Positions 44,021 through 51,767 are shown, numbered from the stretch's first letter. The stretch: DNA of 64,000 bases from Echinicola salinicaeni (GCF_014280965.1 NZ_JACODZ010000007.1:186001-250000), one strand, 5' to 3'. Translations and numbers: made by a program. The notes: a model not told the origin generated them from the letters alone.

Positions 44021-44482
44021 CTATTGAACCGCTAGGATCTGGTACTTCACAGCATTGAATAGCACCTGATCTCCAGCTTTTTTCCCCAACAATATTCGGG
44101 CAAGAGGTGCTTGTGGAGAAACCACAAAAACATCTTGCCCGCTTATCGTAACTTTCCCAAAACTAACAGCGACATACATGGCCATCCTGTCTGTAATAAT
44201 TAGACTTCCAGACTGAATGGTATCAAACTCGGACCCTGGATTTATTCCTGAAAGCTGTTCCAACTGCTTAAGGTATTCACCTTGCATCTTTTCAGCCTTA
44301 TCAATCTCCTGCCGAACCATTTCCCTCCCCGTTTCATACTTGTCTCCTGCGCTGCTCTTAGTATCCTCAGCGGCTGACTGTTTCAGCTGGGAAATATTGT
44401 CTTGAACCAAGGCCAACTTTTCCCTGATCAAGCCAATCAAGTTTTCATGCACTAACTGCTTTGAAATAGAAAATTCACTCAT
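44021..44482 (-). CDS. GreA/GreB C-terminal-domain protein
   Basis: 153 residues. An N-terminal helical part with clear coiled-coil character (LALVQDNISQLKQSAAEDTKSSAGDKYETGREMVRQEI) precedes a C-terminal Gre-type FKBP-like domain (SGSLIITDRMAMYVAVSFG, VFVVSPQAPLARILLGKKAGDQV). In true GreA the N-terminal antiparallel coiled coil reaches the RNA polymerase active site with two acidic tip residues; here the ED and GDKYETG segments sit near the turn, but full equivalence is uncertain. Probably an RNA-polymerase-binding accessory protein. Similar proteins are at times mislabelled 3-oxoacyl-ACP synthase; nothing here supports that. Confidence 0.7.
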   Translation of the reverse strand: MSEFSISKQLVHENLIGLIREKLALVQDNISQLKQSAAEDTKSSAGDKYETGREMVRQEIDKAEKMQGEYLKQLEQLSGINPGSEFDTIQSGSLIITDRMAMYVAVSFGKVTISGQDVFVVSPQAPLARILLGKKAGDQVLFNAVKYQILAVQ

Positions 44483-44625
44483 CTAGTTTTAAAATAAACT
44501 GGCTTTATTTGCTATGACATTAGACACTCCTTTTAACCAGTAAGAAAAACATCCTTTAATTAACCCAATCAAAAGTAAGCATAAAAAACACTTCTCAAAT
44601 CCTTCCAATTTTTGTTTCTTTGAAC

Positions 44626-44796
44626 ATGAGTATTAAAAATGGCTTTATTTCAGCAATAGCGGTATTCCTGCTTTTTATCCTTTTCAAAAACTCCATCAAA
44701 GAAGACCAAGCTCAGATCATATTTGTGTCTGCTTTTATCTTATTGGAAATCATCATCATTTCTGCAGTGGTCCTCAAAAGAAGAAAGAAATCTTAA
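44626..44796 (+). CDS. Small two-helix membrane protein
   Basis: 56 codons, ATG at 44626 to TAA at 44794. Two hydrophobic helices (ISAIAVFLLFILF and IIFVSAFILLEIIIISAVVL) are joined by a polar loop KNSIKEDQAQ and end in KRRKKS, a positive-inside tail. Its stop overlaps the stop region of the convergent gene at 44793 by 4 bp. No family was recognised. The clean topology and tail-to-tail fit support a real gene, but no homologue search was possible. Confidence 0.55.
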   Translation: MSIKNGFISAIAVFLLFILFKNSIKEDQAQIIFVSAFILLEIIIISAVVLKRRKKS

Positions 44797-45257
44797 CAAG
44801 CTTTTTTTCTCCTAGTATCGATAATATAAATCACCTTCCAGCCTTCTTCCTCCTTTACTAACTGAAAAGAATTGACCCCACAATGACTTAAGCTCCCATT
44901 GATATAAAACTCATAAGGAGCCCAAACCGATGCCATTGGCCCATCTTGCCTGATCTCCATGGACAATATCTTTTCCTCTAGACTCATCTCTACGGGCACG
45001 GCTGCAATCCCATTCACAAACTCCCTTGGACTGGAGGTTTCCACCCTCACACTATCCACTCCCTCCTTAATGGTCTGCAAATATGCTTCTTTTGCAAAAG
45101 CGTCTTCCAGTAAAGACATATCCCTATCCTGCATCCCCTTAAACAAGGAAATAATGGCTGCTTTGATTTCTTCTTCATCAGATGGTTCCTGAGCTTTCAA
45201 GCCAAAAGAAAACCCTGCCAGAAACAGCAGGGTTAATATAAATTGCTTACTCTTCAT
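44793..45257 (-). CDS. SnoaL/NTF2-like (lumazine-binding-like) secreted protein
   Basis: 154 residues with a signal peptide (LTLLFLAGFSFGLKAQ). The mature part has the NTF2-like cone fold pattern: EIKAAIISLFKGMQDRDMSLLEDAFAKEA at the start, MASVWAPYEFYINGSLSHCGVNSFQLVKEEEGWKVIYIIDTRR at the end. Such domains bind small ligands or act as enzymes and function cannot be read from sequence. It lies 7 bp after the GIN-domain gene and is last of a likely three-gene operon. Confidence 0.78.
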   Translation of the reverse strand: MKSKQFILTLLFLAGFSFGLKAQEPSDEEEIKAAIISLFKGMQDRDMSLLEDAFAKEAYLQTIKEGVDSVRVETSSPREFVNGIAAVPVEMSLEEKILSMEIRQDGPMASVWAPYEFYINGSLSHCGVNSFQLVKEEEGWKVIYIIDTRRKKAC

Positions 45258-45264
45258 AGATCAA

Positions 45265-45963
45265 TCAGTTCTCTTTTCTAGCAATATCGCCACCGGTATT
45301 TGTTTTCACATCAACTAATCTCGGATCTCCGGTATACCAAACCTTTCCGGCTGTACCAGCAGTCCCTTTAATGGAACTTTCGACAGCAATCGTTGATACC
45401 GCCGCTGTATTGGTCCTTACTTCAGCATTTTTCACAACCAGACTATCTCCTGAGATGGTAGCTTTTGTAAAAGCTTCTAAATTCAAGTCATTGGCTGTGC
45501 CTTCTACGAAAATTTTCCCGTTGGTCATCCCCACCAATTTCAAGTCACTTACATTCACTTTCCCTTCAATATAACTGCTGTTTTCAGCGGACATAGAGAG
45601 GCGCTTACTTTTTACTAGATCTTTAATAAACACCTTAGCACTGCTATTGGATGATATTTCCTCCAATTCCCCTGCATAGGTAATCACTACTTTCACACTA
45701 TTGGTACCGAAACTTCCCTTTCCCATTTTCACATTCAGCTGTCGGTCCTCTACCGCTGTCACTACGTTTGAGGCGTCTGTTCCAGAAGCCATAATCTGTA
45801 CTTCATAACGATCACCTTTTACCAAATCTGCCTCGATGGAATTGCTTATTTTTACTCCATTAAAAATGGATACTTTTCTGGTCTCTTCGTTAGTTTGGGC
45901 AAATACGTTTACACTGCTGATCAAAAGAACCAGCATACAAATAGTTGAAATTTGTTTTTTCAT
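45265..45963 (-). CDS. GIN-domain (DUF2807) secreted protein
   Basis: 232 residues with a signal peptide ending NVFAQ. The GIN/auto-transporter-adhesin-head-like domain is shown by VSIFNGVKISNSIEADLVKG, AVEDRQLNVKMGKG and the regular beta-helix repeats such as SAENSSYIEGKVNVSDLKLVG. These proteins are abundant in Bacteroidota, placed in the periplasm or at the surface, and mostly uncharacterised. Middle gene of an SDR-GIN-SnoaL operon with gaps of 12 and 7 bp; what links the three is unclear. Confidence 0.85.
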   Translation of the reverse strand: MKKQISTICMLVLLISSVNVFAQTNEETRKVSIFNGVKISNSIEADLVKGDRYEVQIMASGTDASNVVTAVEDRQLNVKMGKGSFGTNSVKVVITYAGELEEISSNSSAKVFIKDLVKSKRLSMSAENSSYIEGKVNVSDLKLVGMTNGKIFVEGTANDLNLEAFTKATISGDSLVVKNAEVRTNTAAVSTIAVESSIKGTAGTAGKVWYTGDPRLVDVKTNTGGDIARKEN

Positions 45964-45975
45964 TAGTTTGATAAT

Positions 45976-46656
45976 TTAGACTCCACCGTATAGTTTAAAG
46001 GTTGTGTTTTTCAAAGATGGATTACTTACAGCAAAGTGCATTGCTTCTGCAATTTCTGCTGGACTAACCCATTTTGAATAATCTTGGTCTGGCATGGCTT
46101 CACGATTCGGAGGGGTATCAATAATACTAGGCACAAATACATGGGCTTTAACCCCCGCATCTTTGCCTTCCTCTGAAACAAGCTCAGCCAAGTTCAACAC
46201 TAAACCTTTACTCAAAGTGTATGCCACAAGTGATTTGCCATCTGCTGGTTGAAGTGCTGGTCTGGCCCCAACAAACAGGACACTACCCTTTCCCGCCTTT
46301 TTAAACACGGGCAAAAATGCCTTACTCATATTATATGCGCTAAAAAAATTCAGCTGGAACATTTTTTCTATATCTTCCTTTGAGGTCTTTTCTATGCCCC
46401 CCATAGCAAAACCTCCGACTAAAAGGACCATGGCATCCAGCTCTCCTCCATATTGCACGGCATATTCCTTTGCAAATTCAGTCACTGCCTGTTCATCAGT
46501 TACATCTAACTCATAAACATCATCTGCTTCTTCCATTTCTTCCAGCTTCCCCGGGTAAACCGTAGCGATCACCCTAAAACCCTCACGTTTAAACTTTTCC
46601 ACAACAGACTTCCCCAAATTTCCAGCAGCACCAGTAACGATGATATTTCTATTCAT
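45976..46656 (-). CDS. Short-chain dehydrogenase/reductase
   Basis: 226 residues with the classical SDR layout: NAD(P) site VTGAAGNLGKSVV at residue 6, ELDVTDEQAV, VLLVGGFAMGG in place of NNAG, and the YTLSKGLVLNL catalytic Tyr/Lys pair. Serine of the usual triad is not clear (VGARPALQP precedes the Tyr). Substrate unknown. First gene of the three-gene operon with the GIN and SnoaL-like genes, divergent from mscS. Confidence 0.88.
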   Translation of the reverse strand: MNRNIIVTGAAGNLGKSVVEKFKREGFRVIATVYPGKLEEMEEADDVYELDVTDEQAVTEFAKEYAVQYGGELDAMVLLVGGFAMGGIEKTSKEDIEKMFQLNFFSAYNMSKAFLPVFKKAGKGSVLFVGARPALQPADGKSLVAYTLSKGLVLNLAELVSEEGKDAGVKAHVFVPSIIDTPPNREAMPDQDYSKWVSPAEIAEAMHFAVSNPSLKNTTFKLYGGV

Positions 46657-46745
46657 AATATTGTTTATGGTTAAATTGTTATTTTTTGCTAGTATTGATG
46701 CAAAAAGTATTCTCTTAAAATTAAGATTTTATTTCCGAAAAAGGC

Positions 46746-47624
46746 ATGTCAACAGAAAAAACAGAAATCAAGGACAGGGAAAAACACAAAAGGCTGCTGT
46801 TCCTATTCAAGCTTATTGCCTTTATGCTGATCAAAATTTTCGAAGGTCCACTCTCCTCTTTTCTAGAAGTTTTCTTCACCAACTATCATGCCCCTCTAAG
46901 AGCCATAACATTTTTCCTGGGCAGTAATATCCTCATTTCTTTGGGCAGGATTATTACCGTCCGCTTCTACCTGCGCAGAAAAGGGAAAGATCCATTTAGA
47001 AGCAATTTTGTATTGGGCATCAACCATATTGCCAGTATACTTAATGTCGCGGCCCTATTAATATCCATTCTTTTTCTATTTGGCATCAGCCCTATTACCT
47101 TTTTCACCAGTATTACCATTGTTGCAGCTGCCATTGCCTTATTGTCCAAGGACTACATCACCAATATGATCAATGGACTGATCATTATGTTTTCTGACCA
47201 ACTATCTCTAGGTGATGTGATCAAAATTGGGGATCAACAAGGAAGAATCAGGGATGTCACCTTGCTCAACATGGTCCTTATCAATGAGGATGCGGATATA
47301 GTCATGATCCCAAACAGCACCATCTTGACCTCACAGGTGGTCAATTACTCCAAACAGCACCATAAAAAACTGACCTTTGAATTTGAAATGAAAATCAACC
47401 AGTCCATAGAAGTCAACCAAATTGAATCTAGACTGAAGTCGGCCATTTTAGCCAATAGCAAGGTCATCAATATGGATAGCTTCACCCTAAAAACCATGGA
47501 AATCTTGAAAGAGTCCATAAAATTTAAATGTCAATTGATGATGACCTCCACTGACAAAAATAAAGAAAAGGAAATCAGAAGATTGATTAACCAAACCATC
47601 ATAGAAATAGCCCGTGAAAACTGA
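46746..47624 (+). CDS. MscS-family mechanosensitive channel
   Basis: 292 residues. Four hydrophobic helices precede the pore-lining and beta-domain signature: AAIALLSKDYITNMINGLIIMFSDQLSLGDVIKI, then GRIRDVTLLNMVLINEDADIVMIPNSTILTSQVVNYS, matching the MscS TM3 and beta domains. The C-terminal alpha/beta domain is short. It would release solutes on hypo-osmotic shock, and could complement trehalose accumulation by OtsAB, though not linked to it. It overlaps the next gene by 11 bp. Confidence 0.92.
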   Translation: MSTEKTEIKDREKHKRLLFLFKLIAFMLIKIFEGPLSSFLEVFFTNYHAPLRAITFFLGSNILISLGRIITVRFYLRRKGKDPFRSNFVLGINHIASILNVAALLISILFLFGISPITFFTSITIVAAAIALLSKDYITNMINGLIIMFSDQLSLGDVIKIGDQQGRIRDVTLLNMVLINEDADIVMIPNSTILTSQVVNYSKQHHKKLTFEFEMKINQSIEVNQIESRLKSAILANSKVINMDSFTLKTMEILKESIKFKCQLMMTSTDKNKEKEIRRLINQTIIEIAREN

Positions 47625-47952
47625 TAAAGAAAACTTCTTTGAACTGGTTTACCAGGTTGTAAAACTGATTCCTAAAGGCCGAGCCACTTCTTATGGAGCC
47701 ATCGCTAATTACCTTGGTGCAAAAGGCAGCGCTAGGACTGTAGGCTACGCAATGAATGCTTGCCATGGAATGAAAGACGTCCCTGCCCATAGGGTAGTGA
47801 ACCGACAGGGATTACTAACGGGAAAACATCATTTCTCACCTCCTGAAAAAATGCAAAAACTACTAGAAGAGGAAGGGCTGACCATCAAGGAGGATAAAAT
47901 CCAAAACTTCAAAAAGATTTTCTGGGACCCCAATATTGAATTGGCGCTATAA
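47614..47952 (+). CDS. MGMT-like alkyltransferase-like protein (ATL) lacking the acceptor cysteine
   Basis: 112 residues with a GTG start at 47614 inside the mscS gene. It matches the C-terminal domain of O6-alkylguanine-DNA alkyltransferase: VKLIPKGRATSYGAIANYLG, GSARTVGYAMNACHG and the active-site loop. In that loop the usual PCHRV is PAHRV, so the alkyl-accepting Cys is Ala. That is the mark of ATL proteins, which bind alkylated guanines and hand them to nucleotide excision repair. Cannot be an active methyltransferase by the known mechanism. Confidence 0.92.
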   Translation: MKTDKENFFELVYQVVKLIPKGRATSYGAIANYLGAKGSARTVGYAMNACHGMKDVPAHRVVNRQGLLTGKHHFSPPEKMQKLLEEEGLTIKEDKIQNFKKIFWDPNIELAL

Positions 47953-48064
47953 TCATAAATAATCACCAGTAATTCTACATTGATTGCAAAATACGCGTAA
48001 TTCACCCACTCATTAAGATTACAAAAAAGCCCACAAACATTACCATTTTTAACTTTTTTACCAT

Positions 48065-48090
48065 TTTTTAAACCAGTTTTTGGTTAAAAA
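48065..48090 (+). promoter_or_regulatory. Inverted repeat upstream of the XRE regulator
   Basis: TTTTTAAACCA (48065-48075) faces TGGTTAAAAA (48081-48090), complementary except for one extra A, 67 bp before the regulator start. Possible autoregulatory operator, or promoter-proximal A/T symmetry by chance. Confidence 0.35.
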
Positions 48091-48156
48091 CGTTTAATAT
48101 TAAAATTGTGTACGCTTTTTGTAGTACCAGTTTAGATCGAAAAGGATTAATTAAGT

Positions 48157-48522
48157 ATGGAACGAGGACTAAAACAACACATTGCTGAGAACCTTAGGAA
48201 ATACAGGGTGCTCAGAGGATTCACACAGGAATACATAGCTGACTATCTAGGTAAAAAAGATTATACAGCCTACTCAAGATATGAGCAGGGACGTTCAAAC
48301 CTAAAAATGGATGATGCAATAAAATTATCGGAACTCTATGAAGTAGAGGTACAAGACCTCATCAACGGTTCCCCAGGCATCAAGCAGAAAAAAGAAGGAG
48401 AAGGAAACCTTGAGAACAACCTATCTTTGATGGTTACTTTGGATGGCAGTCAAGAAACCTTGGAAGATCAACTAAAAAGATTGAAAAAAGTGAATTCATT
48501 AATCGAAAGAGGAGAAATTTAA
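48157..48522 (+). CDS. XRE-family helix-turn-helix regulator
   Basis: 121 residues. The Cro/CI-type HTH covers residues about 7-65 (IAENLRKYRVLRGFTQEYIADYLG, YSRYEQGRSNLKMDDAIKLSELYEV). The C-terminal 50 residues are charged and may dimerise or bind a partner. Targets are unknown. It is convergent with the symporter gene and the two stops overlap by 4 bp. An imperfect inverted repeat lies upstream. Confidence 0.88.
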   Translation: MERGLKQHIAENLRKYRVLRGFTQEYIADYLGKKDYTAYSRYEQGRSNLKMDDAIKLSELYEVEVQDLINGSPGIKQKKEGEGNLENNLSLMVTLDGSQETLEDQLKRLKKVNSLIERGEI

Positions 48523-49976
48523 GAATTTCTCCTCTTTTTTTTGCTCCAGAATAACAATCCTGCAAACATTAATCCTCCATTGAGGATCAGCACTTCAAAA
48601 CCAAATTGGTATCCCCAGAACCACTCTTTGGAATTGGCACTTAATATATAAGCTACCAGTGGTGCCAATACCGCGATAAAAGGTACTGCTTTATCTTTAA
48701 CCTCCCTTTTCGTGAACAAACCAAAGCTATACAAGCCCAAAAGCGGCCCATAAGTATACCCTGCAATGATAAAGACCGCATTGATCACACTCTGATCATT
48801 GATCCACCTAAAGGCAAGTATGACCAAAAACATCAAAGCTGTAAAGGCAAGATGGACTTTCTTCCTGATACTCACCTGCTCCTTCTTTGGATACTTTCTT
48901 TCAATCTCCAAGAAATCATAACAAAAAGAAGTAGTCAATGCTGTCAAGGTAGAATCGGCACTTGAATAAGCGGCAGCGATTATCCCCAGCACAAATACTG
49001 TCCCCGCAAATACACTGAAATGCTGAGTAGCCAGCATCGGATAGAGATCATCTGTTCTTTCCGGCAAGCCAATACCGTTTGCCGCACAATATTGATAAAG
49101 CAACACCCCTAAAACCAAAAAGAAAAAATTCACCACCACCAATATGATGGTAAACCAAAACATATTCTTTTGTGCTTCTCCAATATTCCTACAGGTAAGG
49201 TTCTTCTGCATCATATCCTGATCCAAGCCGGTCATCACAATGACTATAAAGGCTCCTGAAGCAAATTGCTTAAAGAAATTTGTACTGGATTTCCAATCCC
49301 AATCAAAAATACGGGAACGGGAATCCTCCATGGCACTCCCTACTAATTCTCCAAGACCAGCTATTCCCAAATCTCGGGAAACAAGATAAATACTTGTCCC
49401 TACTGCCAACAACATAAATAAGGTCTGTAAAGTATCCGTCCAAACCACGGTCTTAATCCCTCCCCTATGTGTATATAGCCAGATCAAAGAAACAGTGATC
49501 AGCACAGAACCCCAAAATGGTATCCCCCAATCATCAAAAAGAATAAGTTGTAAAACCCCAGCCACCAAAAACACCCTGATGGATGAACCCAAGGTCCTGG
49601 AAAGGATAAAATAAAAAGATCCCGTTTTATAAGACCAAAAACCAAACCTATCCTCTAAATAGGAATAAATAGAGACCAAGTTCAAGCGATAGTACAGGGG
49701 CAACAGTACTTTCGCCACCGTAAAATAACCTAGGGTATAGCCCAAAACCACCTGAAAATAATAGAAATTGCTACTTCCCACCTCTCCTGGAACAGAGATG
49801 AAGGTCACACCTGAGAGAGAGGCCCCAATCATACCAAAGGCCACCAAGAACCAAGGGGATTGTCTATCACCTGTAAAAAATGTTTCCTGTGAGAGTTTTC
49901 TGGATGTCAACCAAGAAATGATGAACAACAGGAGGAAATAAGATGTTATGACTAGGAGAATTACATTTGAATCCAT
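48519..49976 (-). CDS. Sodium:solute symporter (SSS family), paralogue of the salvage-cluster symporter
   Basis: 485 residues, about 13 membrane helices. It matches the protein at 9079 over its whole length, for example LVAFGMIGASLSGVTFISVPGEVG, LIWLYTHRGGIKTVVWTDTLQTL and AAAYSSADSTLTALTTSFCYDFLEI are nearly the same in both. Na+-coupled uptake of an organic solute is expected; the close likeness suggests related substrates (amino sugars or sugars). It shares a divergent intergenic region with clpS and carries no copy of the dyad operator. Confidence 0.9.
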   Translation of the reverse strand: MDSNVILLVITSYFLLLFIISWLTSRKLSQETFFTGDRQSPWFLVAFGMIGASLSGVTFISVPGEVGSSNFYYFQVVLGYTLGYFTVAKVLLPLYYRLNLVSIYSYLEDRFGFWSYKTGSFYFILSRTLGSSIRVFLVAGVLQLILFDDWGIPFWGSVLITVSLIWLYTHRGGIKTVVWTDTLQTLFMLLAVGTSIYLVSRDLGIAGLGELVGSAMEDSRSRIFDWDWKSSTNFFKQFASGAFIVIVMTGLDQDMMQKNLTCRNIGEAQKNMFWFTIILVVVNFFFLVLGVLLYQYCAANGIGLPERTDDLYPMLATQHFSVFAGTVFVLGIIAAAYSSADSTLTALTTSFCYDFLEIERKYPKKEQVSIRKKVHLAFTALMFLVILAFRWINDQSVINAVFIIAGYTYGPLLGLYSFGLFTKREVKDKAVPFIAVLAPLVAYILSANSKEWFWGYQFGFEVLILNGGLMFAGLLFWSKKKRRNS

Positions 49977-50019
49977 TGTATACTATAAGATTAAAGGCTG
50001 CTAATTTGTCTATTATTAT

Positions 50020-50027
50020 TAACTTTG
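50020..50027 (+). promoter_or_regulatory. Candidate -7 element for clpS-recR
   Basis: TAACTTTG matches TAnnTTTG fully and lies 4 bp before the clpS ATG, which would make a very short leader. A TTTG at 50005 is too close to serve as the -33 element. Confidence 0.35.
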
Positions 50028-50031
50028 CAAA

Positions 50032-50325
50032 ATGAGCATGCAACCATTAGAACATACTGTAGAAGAAGAAATTGAAATCTTATTAGAAGATTTGGTCGAC
50101 ACTGAAGAGCATGACTTGGTGGTATTCAATGATGACGTCAACACCTTTGAACATGTTACCAAGGTTTTGATCAAAGTCTGCAAGCACAGTCAGGAACAGG
50201 CTGAGCAATGCACGATGATCATCCACTATAAAGGTAAATGTGCTGTAAAAAAAGGCAGCAGGAATCAATTGAAGCCTATGTGCCAATCCATTTTGGATGC
50301 GGGCATTCAGGCAGCCATCGTCTAA
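50032..50325 (+). CDS. clpS: ATP-dependent Clp protease adaptor ClpS
   Basis: 97 residues. An acidic flexible N-terminus leads to the ClpS core: HDLVVFNDDVNTFEHVTKVL holds the NDD-x-N/T-F/M signature that grips N-degrons, and EQAEQCTMIIHYKGKCAVKKG carries the conserved histidine region. ClpS delivers N-end-rule substrates to ClpAP-type proteases. It precedes recR by 12 bp, probably in one transcript. Residues MSMQ allow a start two codons later. Confidence 0.93.
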   Translation: MSMQPLEHTVEEEIEILLEDLVDTEEHDLVVFNDDVNTFEHVTKVLIKVCKHSQEQAEQCTMIIHYKGKCAVKKGSRNQLKPMCQSILDAGIQAAIV

Positions 50326-50337
50326 CCATTCTAACCG

Positions 50338-50958
50338 GTGAACTATCCCTCTAAACTTATTGAAGATGCTGTAAATGAAATCAGCCGTCTTCCTGGTATA
50401 GGTAAAAAGACTGCCCTCAGGTTAACATTGCACTTGCTAAAACAACCGGAAGTAATTTCGGACAGCTTGACAGAGGCCATCTCAAAACTTCGAAAAAACA
50501 CCAAATACTGTAAGGTTTGCCATAATATTTCAGACCAAGAAGTATGTAGCATATGCTTAGGGACTCGTAGAGACAAGGGCCTGATCTGCATAGTAGAGGA
50601 CATCCCTGATGTCTTGGCTATTGAAAACACCTCTCAGTACAATGGACTTTACCATGTTTTGGGAGGGGTACTTTCACCTATCCAAGGTATCGGCCCTGAA
50701 GAGCTCAAAATCGAATCTTTACTTTACCGTATAGACCATCCCCATAGTGGTGAACCAATTACTGAGGTGATCTTGGCCCTTCCGTCCACCATGGAAGGTG
50801 ATACCACTGCTTTTTATATCACCAGAAAACTCAAAGAAAAAGGCGTCAAAGTAAGCACGATTGCCAGAGGCATTCCTATTGGTGGTGAGCTGGAATTTAC
50901 TGATGAAGTCACATTGGGAAGGAGTATCCTCACCCGTGTTAATTATTCGGCAGATTAA
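50338..50958 (+). CDS. recR: Recombination mediator RecR
   Basis: 206 residues, GTG start. Order of parts: helix-hairpin-helix SRLPGIGKKTALRLTLHLL, the C4 zinc finger CKVCHNISDQEVCSIC, a Toprim domain beginning ICIVEDIPDVLAIE, and the C-terminal ARGIPIGGELEFTDEVTLGRS. RecR works with RecO (and RecF) to load RecA on SSB-coated DNA. It follows clpS. The large dyad at 51100-51190 lies 141 bp downstream and may end its transcript. Confidence 0.96.
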   Translation: MNYPSKLIEDAVNEISRLPGIGKKTALRLTLHLLKQPEVISDSLTEAISKLRKNTKYCKVCHNISDQEVCSICLGTRRDKGLICIVEDIPDVLAIENTSQYNGLYHVLGGVLSPIQGIGPEELKIESLLYRIDHPHSGEPITEVILALPSTMEGDTTAFYITRKLKEKGVKVSTIARGIPIGGELEFTDEVTLGRSILTRVNYSAD

Positions 50959-51099
50959 ACACTTTACCTTCCCTTCAAGAATCATATAATCGAGGGAGCT
51001 ATCTCCTAGACACCTGTCGCCCTTATGTTTCCCTTATGGATTAGCCCAGGACAAGTAAGGTCTCATTTCCCACATCTCTGGATCAAGTAGGATACTTTT
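50959..51099. other. Intergenic stretch after recR, no gene seen
   Basis: No ORF or RNA family recognised on either strand. CCCTTATG occurs twice within a few bases near 51025-51040, a minor direct repeat. Confidence 0.4.
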
Positions 51100-51190
51100 C
51101 CAAATTATCTTCGGATTAAGCTCGGATATATCCGAGCTTAATCCGAAGGAGATCCGAAGGGGATCCCTGTGTGATCCGAAGATAATTTGG
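51100..51190. repeat. 91-bp nested palindrome
   Basis: Two dyads are superposed. A perfect 40-bp palindrome spans 51109-51148, centred on the ATATAT at 51126-51131. An outer pair of perfect 17-bp arms lies at 51100-51116 and 51174-51190, so the left arm can pair with either partner. ATCCGAAG occurs three times on the right side (51141, 51152, 51174). A run of five T follows the right arm, so it could end recR transcripts. No ORF. The exclusive pairings resemble a switch, or the ends of a degenerate repeat. Confidence 0.8.
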
Positions 51191-51400
51191 TTTTTCTAGA
51201 ATCAAAGGTAAAAACAGCCCAAGAACAATGTGAGCAGAGATAAGCAGTGAATACTGAACTTATTCATAAAAGTTCGCAAATTAAACTTGGTAAATTGTGG
51301 ATAAGTATAAAAGTCAGCTTAATGAAGCTTGGCCAGCTCAAGAATATTACTTAAGTCAAAAATAGCATAGTCACTCTTTTTTGCATTCGAAGCTTAAAAA

Positions 51401-51438
51401 AACTATAAACCGTAATCGCTTGATTACGGTTTATAGTT
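51401..51438 (-). terminator. Intrinsic terminator after the tRNA-like copy
   Basis: Perfect 17-bp stem (51401-51417 with 51422-51438) and 4-nt loop, followed on the minus strand by seven T. It begins right at the 3' end of the degenerate tRNA-Ala copy, in the same place as the terminator behind the intact tRNA. Confidence 0.92.
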
Positions 51439-51514
51439 GTGGAGAATATCGGATTCGAACCGATGACCTTCCCGACAGCTGTCGGGACGCTTTAGCCGAC
51501 TGAGTCACTAGAAT
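51437..51514 (-). pseudogene. Degenerate tRNA-Ala copy
   Basis: The 31 bases at 51439-51469 are identical to 51795-51825 of the intact tRNA-Ala: T-arm, variable loop and 3' acceptor strand. The D-arm matches at about 16 of 20 positions but its stem is broken. The 5' acceptor strand does not pair with the 3' strand, CCA is CAA, and the anticodon arm is replaced by an 18-bp perfect palindrome (TCCCGACAGCTGTCGGGA) that cannot give a 7-base loop. The stop codon and last residues of the GIY-YIG gene lie in this copy's D-arm. Not expected to work as a tRNA. Confidence 0.8.
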
Positions 51515-51752
51515 TAATTAACCATTCGATATACTTCCTACTTTTCTTCTTTTTGATTTGCCGTTCACGTTTTAAAGCATCTGAACGCCCACTGAACTCC
51601 TCTATATATTTAAGCTCCCAATTGGGCGCTCCAGATTTCGTGGACGGAGTCAACCCTCGATTATGATGATACAAACGCTCATCAATATCATTACAACTTC
51701 CTGTATAATATTTGAAGGTTTTAGTGGAATATAAGATATAAACAAAATACAT
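51492..51752 (-). CDS. GIY-YIG nuclease-domain protein
   Basis: 86 residues from the ATG at 51752 (MYFVYILYS). The GIY-YIG core is complete: YVYILYS-type first strand, YYTGSCNDIDERLYHHNRG with the catalytic Tyr/Arg, YIEEFSGRSDALKRERQIK with the metal-binding Glu. It is a stand-alone domain of the UPF0213/YhbQ type. It sits between the intact tRNA-Ala and its degenerate copy on the same strand, and its last eight codons and TAA are made from tRNA-like sequence. Such position suggests it travels with, or targets, the tRNA locus; this is inference. Confidence 0.9.
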   Translation of the reverse strand: MYFVYILYSTKTFKYYTGSCNDIDERLYHHNRGLTPSTKSGAPNWELKYIEEFSGRSDALKRERQIKKKKSRKYIEWLINSSDSVG

Positions 51753-51767
51753 CTTCACTAAAATAAA

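Noticed and set aside
51437-51514. Second functional tRNA gene
   Set aside because: Acceptor strands do not pair, the D-stem is broken, the anticodon loop is not 7 bases and CCA is CAA.
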